Shown here: piece after piece, positions 57,198 to 64,000 of the stretch
Position numbering within the stretch: position 1 is the stretch's first letter
Layout of the letters: each line of letters starts with the position of its first letter
From: Typhlomys cinereus
Lineage: Eukaryota > Chordata > Mammalia > Rodentia > Platacanthomyidae
Assembly: GCA_023101885.1 (NCBI GenBank)
Contig: JALPQD010000004.1
Coordinates: 12,793,688 to 12,857,687 of the forward strand
Reading direction: 5' to 3'
Length of the DNA: 64,000 bases
The notes under the pieces: generated by a model
Seen by the model: the letters and a program-made list of their open reading frames with translations, nothing else
Told to the model about the DNA's origin: nothing
Database searches by the model: none
Program-made: the position numbers and the translations under genes

Positions 57198-58540
57198 TCA
57201 AAGGCACCTAGATGAGAAAGAGAGGAGAGTCAATGTGACTGTAATTACTTGGAGTTCTGACAACTACTAAAATTAAGTTGCTTTCCTTACAAAATCATTA
57301 AATTGGATGGAATTTGGCATTTTCGTGAATAGGATGCTTGTCACCAATCTCAATGCAAGAACGAACTGTACTTTATGCTTACTGCAGCATACAGTGTGTG
57401 GATACAGAGACCAGAGAGCATGCCACAACTAGAGTGACTATATTCTGCATTTCATATGTAAGCCAGATGTACTGTGCTCAGCTGGAAAAACCTTATAATG
57501 AATTTCAGGGAATACAAAGGAGCTATTTTGCGAATTTCTACACTTAGATCACAGTGTATGTGTGAGGCATACTCTTCCCTCACTGTTAATATACCCAGAA
57601 TTAATACATCCAGAGTTTAAAGGCTGGTCACTTTGAACAAATAAATTGTTGTCTTTAAACTTTCCATTTCTAAGGTATGAAACAAAGGTTGCAATGATAT
57701 TTAAGTAATATTACTATTATAAGAAATAGGTATCAAATGAAGCAAGTTCCAAAGCCTGGAAAACATTTTTCTGTCTTGTATGTAATGTGATGCATTGCCC
57801 CATGAGATTATACTTGGCCTCAGAGGTTTTCTTAATTTGGATGCCAGAAAGATCCTGGTGTTTCATTGATGTTGTCACTAACCATGAACTGCATTCACTG
57901 TCCCCTAGCTAATCTAGCTCTAGTCATCTTCTCCTTCTTTCCATTGTGCCTATGACTTCCCCAATAAAACATAAATTCAGTTGCTTGAAAAGTTGGACAT
58001 TGAAGAGGTGTAATCAGAATGTACAGACACTGAACTGGGGTGCTTATAGAGCTGGCTTAAGTATGTGGCTCCCGATTTGTGTTTCCAGTCTTACCCTTCA
58101 TCTCACGCTCCTATTATGCATGCATTGCTCATTTGCTCCTTCACTTAATTGTCTAAGCTGTGTCTAATGTGGTCACAGTGGGCCTATCTATGTCCTTGAA
58201 CATCCTATGCTTACTTCTGTGTTGGAACCATTGCTTTTGATCATCTCTTTGCCCCGAGGATTCTGTTGTTCTGTTTTATGCTTCTCGTTTCTTCTTCTGT
58301 CATTTGTCTTGACACTGTGTGAATCATCATCACCCTGTCCAGTCAGTGCATAGCATGTCACCCTGGGACATGGTTCTTCTGAACCTTATCTACATGCATC
58401 AAATGGCAATTTCTTAGTTGTTTTATCTCCTGCATGAAAATGCAAGTTCTGTCTGGTTTGCTGAGCATTGATTGGATTCCTGGCCTCGAGCAGTGCATGG
58501 ATCATCAGTGAACTCACAGTCATCTCTGGAGGTGTGATGC
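57196..58540. other. Unannotated DNA
   Basis: Short open frames only; no motif or exon is supported. Confidence 0.4.
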
Positions 58541-58544
58541 TCTT

Positions 58545-58650
58545 TCCCTAAAGGTGACACAATTCAGGCCTGGGGAGGTTAAGTGACTGGTCCAGGAGCA
58601 CATAGCTTGGCAGTGTCAGGTGCAAGGCTATGCTCTTAAAGTCTGAGTAG
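58545..58650 (+). mobile_element. MIR element fragment
   Basis: 'ggcctggggaggttaagtga' and 'gtccaggagcacatagcttg' are the MIR-class 'gaggttaagtgacttgccca' and 'ggtcacacagct' blocks with changes. Confidence 0.65.
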
Positions 58651-59370
58651 CACTGCCTTCCTCCTATAATTGGAGCTCAGGGGCAGTGTTGAGTTCCTGG
58701 AACTTTCTTTGAGGTGCTGGGTGGCAGTTGCGACAAGTCCTGGCCCTTCTTACTGTAGTGTCTTTAGCTTAGCTTCTCTTTGTAGGCCCAGTGCCCAAGA
58801 TATGCATGATTAATATTTCATAAGAATGCATTCAATCTCTTACTGCTTGGGAAAAAGAATGAAACACTACACATTAAAGTATCTCCTAATGGACTAGAAT
58901 CCATGTTTTTTTTTTATTTTTGTTTTTGTTTTTTACCCAGATGATTTCCCAACTGGCTTGGGACCTTCCATTTTAAATGCTGTCTCTTATGCTTTCCTCA
59001 TGTGAGAGTAGTGGTAGCTGTCACTTTCTTTTTCTAAGTTTGTGTGAGTAACACAGATACTGCTTTGGTTTTAACTTCTGTGCTCTGTTCATAGCCCTTG
59101 TTGATTGGAATGATTTACTTCTGCCCTCCTTCCTGTGGTGCTGTAGCCGACCAAAATATGTTGTTTTAATTTGCTATAGAATAAAACAGACTTCCTTTTC
59201 ATTCGTATTATTAAATTTTATAAATTATGCTTTTGGTTCTTTTGGAGGAAAAAGAGAAAAAAGGTATGGAAAACTGGAATAGTTCGTTAAAATGGGCTAG
59301 CCTTCCACATAATGTTTTACAGTGTGACTGGTGATTTCTACTTTTTTTTTAACGGATTATTTTCCCTAAC
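58651..59370. other. Unannotated DNA
   Basis: A T-rich stretch lies at 58904-58935. Nothing else is recognised. Confidence 0.4.
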
Positions 59371-59372
59371 AC

Positions 59373-59412
59373 GTCTGTCTGTCATCTGTCTGTCTGTCTG
59401 TCTGTCATCTAT
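59373..59412. repeat. (CTGT)n microsatellite
   Basis: CTGT units with CATC interruptions precede a minus-strand SINE. Confidence 0.85.
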
Positions 59413-59622
59413 CATTTATTTATTTATTGTGTTCATCCTGGATTGCTTCTACCTCCTTGTTGCTTCACTCTGAGATTTCCCAGGCTCTGCCCACTAGGAC
59501 CTGAAGTGCAGGCCACTGCCATTTCCATTGGTTGTTTCCATTTGTAGGTGGGACCTGGGAACTGAACTCAGGACTTTCTGTTTGTAAGGCAGAGTCTTAA
59601 CCCCTGAGCCATCTCTCCAGCC
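59413..59622 (-). mobile_element. SINE (family C)
   Basis: 'gttcatcctggattgcttct', 'ggaactgaactcaggacttt' and the end 'gagccatctctccagcc' identify a minus-strand copy whose tail is the A/T-rich 59413-59430. Confidence 0.82.
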
Positions 59623-59880
59623 TGATTCTATTCTTAAGAAGAGAGACATTTGGTTGTTTCTGCATTTGATCTTTTAGAAGCCACTGACAACATTTGAGAA
59701 CTTCTAGTAAACCTGACTTAACTGGTTAAACAGAAGAAATCCCAGCACTGTAAAACTTATTGGTGAATTTAAATCCAGCTCAGCCAGAATGTCTGGTGCA
59801 AAGACCTGAGCAAGGAGGCCTGTGTTTGGAAGCACTGAGATGTCCTGCGCTCACAACCTTTCAGCTCTGCTGGTTGTCTT

Positions 59881-59936
59881 TTTTTTTCTTTGTTTTTTTT
59901 TAATTATTTATTCAATTGTGCCTGTGTGTGTGCGCA

Positions 59937-59984
<48 letters not shown>

Positions 59985-60193
59985 ACCACGGGCGAATTCG
60001 GGAACCACCATGGGCACCTCCACCTCCTCCTTGGTTACTCTGCCCCCGGGATTCACAGGCTCCGCCCTACCAGGACCGGAAATGCAGGCCAACCCCCGCT
60101 TCCGCCTGGCGTCTATACGTGGGGTCTAGGATCCGAACTCAGGACCTTCTGCCTGCAAGACAGAGGCTTAACCCTTGAGCCACCTCTCCAGCC
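59881..60193 (-). mobile_element. Young SINE (family A) with target-site duplication
   Basis: Full copy: T-rich tail, (TG)n (59938-59981), GC-rich body and tRNA-like head. The flanks are 'ctctgctggttgtctt' (59865-59880) and 'ctctgctggttttctt' (60194-60209), one mismatch in 16. The 144-codon frame through it is spurious. Confidence 0.93.
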
Positions 60194-60209
60194 CTCTGCT
60201 GGTTTTCTT

Positions 60210-61118
60210 AAGCTGAGGTACCATCCACCTGCTTATACCCAATTTTATTTCACAAAACAGTGTCTCTGCCTAAACTCACACAAATGTTCTACATTTTCTG
60301 AGAAGTTCTTTATGTGTGTCCTAGGGAAGAGGTATTTTAAATTATACTAATTGAGTGACTAAAATGGAAACTTATCTTAAACTCACTTCTCGAGAAAAAA
60401 TTTATTAAAATTTAATCCCTCACTTCTTCTGGGAATTGTAATCAAAATTAGAATCATGAAATGTTGAAATAAGTTTTAAGCATTAAAGGAAGCCCTCCTC
60501 TATAATTCTTTTGACTTTTAGATTCAAAACATTGATGGCTTTATCATTTTTGTGTTTAGTTCTGAGGGTGTCTGGGGGTCCTAGACTCTTAAGTAAGTCC
60601 AAAAACAGAGTAAGGATGTAATTCTTGACATTTAAATGAAAGCAAAATTAAAATTCTCCAAGGGTGAAACTTGAAGCAACTTCTGTTTGTTGTGAGGATC
60701 AAGCAACATGTCCTCAGAGCAGCCAGCTGCTGGGCTTGGTGGAAGAGAGAGGCGTTCCTGACGCCCCAAAGAGAGCAGATACTGACACTGCAGAGACAGC
60801 AGCTGTCCAGATGAGAGCCTGCTGGGAACCAGGGGAGTTAACTTTGGTGGAAGAAGAGGAGTCACTAAATCCTTGCAAGCCTATGTTTCTTCTCAGTTTT
60901 GAAAATAAAATTCTGATCTGTAATTTAGTCTGTCAGCTTTTGAAAAAGATTAAGTAAAAGAGTTTAATTTCAAAGTATGTTGAATAACTAAAAAAGGATA
61001 TGTAAAGCTCACATTCATTTGCAGAGTGACGATTAGCAACTGCATGTTGGATGCAAGCTGTGGCGGTGGTTTGTTGAGAAGTGAACATTCACTTTGCTTT
61101 TCAAAGTATCAAAGTTGT
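60210..61118. other. Unannotated DNA
   Basis: The 97-codon frame at 60664-60957 is not recognised and has no supported exon borders. Confidence 0.4.
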
Positions 61119-61119
61119 T

Positions 61120-61341
61120 CTTTCTTTCCTTCCTTCCTTCTTTCCTTCCTTCCTTCCTTCCTTCCCTCCTTCCTTCCTTCCCTCCCTCCCTTCCTCCTTT
61201 CCTCCTTCCCTCCTTCCCTCCTTCCCTCCTTCCCTCCTTCCCTCCTTCCCTCCTTCCTTCCTTCCTTCCTTCCTTCCTTCCTTCCTTCCTTCCTTCCTTC
61301 CTTCCTTCCTTCCTTCCTTCCTTCCTTCCTTCCTTCCTTTC
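61120..61341. repeat. (CTTC)n/(CCTT)n microsatellite, long
   Basis: About 220 bp of CTTC/CCTT units, with a CCCTCCTT variant block at 61165-61255 and a pure CTTC block at the right. It is a homopyrimidine tract; three overlapping proline/serine/leucine/phenylalanine frames and one lysine/glutamate/glycine/arginine frame are artefacts. Confidence 0.95.
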
Positions 61342-61672
61342 TTCATTTGGATACAGTTAACTTCACACATGCTAAGCACATACTCTAATAAATAAAATAA
61401 GTCCCTATTTTACAACAGGATGTTTTTGGTGCAGTTGGAGTGATAGAGAGCACTGGAAATTCTGAAAAGCACATTTCCCATGGGAGACACAAGATGTGTC
61501 TTTATGGACTGGTGGGTGTAGATTGACAAGGAGAGACCAGAGAAGCGTGGGGGATAAGTGAAGGATGTGTGGGAGTAAGCAAGGGATGTAAGTGTGTATA
61601 GAGGAATAAGAAAGAGATGTAAGTGTGGGGTGAGTGAGGGATAGGAGGTAGATAGGGAGTTTTCTGAGTAGG
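61342..61672. other. Unannotated DNA
   Basis: Contains an irregular run of 'ggatgtgtgggagtaag'-like words (61555-61650). No gene is supported. Confidence 0.4.
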
Positions 61673-61688
61673 CCACGGAGCAAGTCTT

Positions 61689-61722
61689 TTTTAAAAATTT
61701 TTTATTATTTAATCAATTGTGC

Positions 61723-61769
<47 letters not shown>

Positions 61770-61961
61770 ACTACCGCCTCCACCTCCTCCTTGTTTACTC
61801 TGCCCCGGGATTCACAGGCAGCTCCTGGGCTAAGGGCATTCTACCAGAAACGCAGGCCACCCCCGCTTCCACACGACGTCTATACGTGGGGTCTAGGATC
61901 CTAACTCAGGACCTTCCGCCTGCAAGGCAGAGGCTTAACCCCTGAGCCACCTCTCCAGTCC
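61689..61961 (-). mobile_element. Young SINE (family A) with target-site duplication and an internal foreign patch
   Basis: Minus-strand copy with tail, (TG)n (about 61726-61766), body and head. The flanks are 'ccacggagcaagtctt' (61673-61688) and 'ccacagagcaagtctt' (61962-61977), one mismatch in 16. It lacks about 30 bp that follow the TG tract in other copies. Where other copies have a short 'tccgcc' between CAGGC and CTACC it carries a 21-bp patch (61820-61840) that matches DNA at 62485-62505. Confidence 0.92.
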
Positions 61962-61977
61962 CCACAGAGCAAGTCTT

Positions 61978-63935
61978 ATAAGAATGAAAGAACAAAAGAA
62001 TATTAATATATCCGGTTGTCTAATGGGCTATGATCGAAGGTGCTGGGAGGAAGTCTGGCAAGAACTGGCTGTATTAAAATGATGAAGTCTGCAGTGATCC
62101 ACAGGGGCTTTATGGAATCTCAGTTTGGTAGTAAACTGGTCAAAGTAGTTGAAATCTCATGGAGAGATGATCCTAGAGTGATCGAGGCAAGAAGACTGGT
62201 TGAGAGACCAGGCAGTTAAGAGATGTCAGTTGGCTCTGGCAGGTTTTAAAATGATGCAGTCTTTTTTGCACTGAAAGTTCTTGTACCTTTTCATCAAATT
62301 GGCATGAGTTTATTTTAATTAAAAACCTAAGATGGTGAACATACTACTCTGAGTACTACTGCCACTTCCAGTCCTTGCAGTGTGCTTGTCTGGAACTAAG
62401 CAAAGGCAAGCATTCTGTCAAGACCAGACTAGCCCAGAGTGTTCTTTCGAGCTAGGAGGAAGCGCAGCATAAGCATGTCCAGGCAGGTCCTGGGCTAAGG
62501 GCATTCTACCTTTGCCTCATAAATGTTGAGTGGGGAGAGAACACACTGACCGCAGTAACTGACTAGCCTCGGCTTTCGCAGTCTGGCCAAACCTCTCTCA
62601 GGAGTGGAACTTTAACCTCCATCTGCTTGGAAAGGGTCACTTACCATCATGAATCACTTCTGTGTAAGACACAAATAAGGCTCAGGGCTTTTCTGATTCC
62701 CTAACTTCAATCTAACAATGAAGGAATTGGCCTGTGAGTTAGACTTTGATGTAATTGATCAAACCTGTACAATGGGATGATCAGGTATTTGCCTTGCAAG
62801 TTTTGATGTCCTTCAGGTTAAGAACTAATCGTTTGGATACTTGTGAAGCTTTTAGGATCCTTTGGGAATAGTGAGATTTTTTTTCCCCCCTGAAGTTTAG
62901 TATGGAGAGGAGGAGGCACACAGTTGTCCAGCAAGAATTTGCTAAGCCTCAGGGGTGGCAAGTCTCTAGCTGGGTAGATTTGTGTCCACTTCAGCTGTGC
63001 CTGTAACCTCTGGACCTTGTGCTTCTGTGGGTGGCTCCATGTGGGCGTGTACTTCACAAGTCTTCCCTTTTGCTATCCTTGAGAATTGGCAGGAAGGACA
63101 GAAAGGAACTAGTATTTTTATACAAAATTATCAACTCAAGAACTTATGATCTCCAAATGAAAAAAGCAATTAGTGGAGCAGTAAAAGGAAATAGAACATG
63201 GAATAGAAAGTGTTGCTTTTGGCTGTTTTCATACATTAAGAGGAGAATGAAAAGTATTTGGGGGAATAGTTAGGGGATAGAGGTTAGGGGGCGTGGCTTC
63301 TGTTCTTTAAAGGGACATCTTTAGCAGCCCACATAATCTGACCACCTAGGGCCATTGACGCGTAATGTCTTCTGCTGGTTATCACCCCCATTTTAGTGGT
63401 TCCAGAGATCCCCTGCTTTTGTCTCATGTGGGGTTATGCCTTTCTTTTTTCAAAACTGTTCATTAAAAAACTGATATACTGGTTTTATAGATGGATAATT
63501 CTTCTATAAATCACATCTCTGGAAAAGTTAATACACCTGCTCACTTTGGATTGTGCACATGTGTTGTATGTATTGCCCAGATGATTTTTATTTACTTTTG
63601 TTTGCATTCTCATTTTTAGACAGACAGGTCATATCTTCCTCAGATTTGTTTGAAAACTCCTTAAAACAGTATGGCTGTTGTTGGCCCTGGCCCACGGAAG
63701 CAGTCCCCTTTCTTCTGTGAAAACAGGTAGAAAGGGTCAGAGAATCAGAAATTAGAATGGTTTTTCATTTATTGAATTGTTGGAGTGACTCATTCTTGTT
63801 TAAAAGTCTTTAAAATATAGAATCGCATTATGTGAAAACTGAAGGACTTTCTTTCAAACTGTTAGAAGCATCACTCCTATCCATTGGATGTAGTGTATAT
63901 TTTGGTGCATATTCAAATAAACACTTTTCTGAGAC
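61978..63935. other. Unannotated DNA
   Basis: About 2 kb of unique-looking DNA. It contains 62480-62510, the likely source of the patch in the neighbouring SINE. A GGGGGCGTGGC word at 63287-63297 resembles a KLF/SP-type site. No exon is supported. Confidence 0.4.
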
Positions 63936-64000
63936 AGGGTCTCATGAAATCCATACTGACCTCCAGTGCACTATGTTCTGGAGAATAATCTTGTGCTTCT
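63936..64000 (-). mobile_element. B1-like SINE fragment at the window edge
   Basis: 'gagacagggtctcatgaaat' is the familiar reverse-complement start of a B1 element. It is truncated by the end of the window and diverges quickly after the first 20 bases. Confidence 0.45.

Noticed and set aside
59916..60350. 144-codon frame with a cysteine/valine start
   Set aside because: It runs through the TG tail and body of a young SINE; similar frames occur at the other copies of that family.
61026..61395. Proline/serine/leucine/phenylalanine-repeat frames of 88-120 codons
   Set aside because: They are open in three frames at once because the tetranucleotide array has no stops.

Overview
The window reads as nuclear DNA of a rodent. 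Evidence: B1 (Alu-related), B3/B4-like and ID-like SINE remnants, L1 3' ends, ERVL-MaLR LTRs, old mammalian MIR and L1M relics, and many CA/TG, GA and CTTC microsatellites. The youngest SINEs (tRNA-derived head, GC-rich body, TG/CA tail) and the L1 3' ends do not look like the mouse or rat consensus I know. A non-murid rodent is therefore likely (a myodont such as a jerboa relative is possible), but this is inference.

No intact protein-coding gene can be supported. Open frames are short, overlap repeats, or lie in a GC-rich island where all frames are open by composition. The only coding-like matter is L1 ORF2 debris: a C-terminal fragment at 43665-44180 with its Cys/His knuckle intact, and a shorter one at 40452-40660.

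Layout. 1-790: old L1 on the minus strand, split by a young SINE. 0.8-8 kb: mostly unique AT-rich DNA with a nested repeat complex at 3.9-5.7 kb. 8-10 kb: a 24-bp minisatellite, an L1 3' end and a B3-like SINE. 11.2-12.7 kb: one strong CpG island with GC boxes, an ETS-like site and two CACGTG boxes. This is the only clear promoter and the most likely gene start. If it drives transcription to the right, the remaining 51 kb would be intron or intergenic, because I see no convincing exon in it. 13-64 kb: AT-rich unique DNA broken every few kb by repeats.

The window records transposition history. Six young SINEs and two L1 3' ends have clear target-site duplications of 13-16 bp, and a third L1 has a shorter one. 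Four copies of a 375-420 bp repeat that I cannot name are scattered, one inside a MaLR LTR and one inside a SINE that an L1 also split. The most unusual local event is a short patch in the SINE at 61.7 kb. It matches unique DNA 665 bp downstream and is bounded by 5-bp identities on both sides, as expected of template switching or micro gene conversion. No previously undescribed gene system was found.
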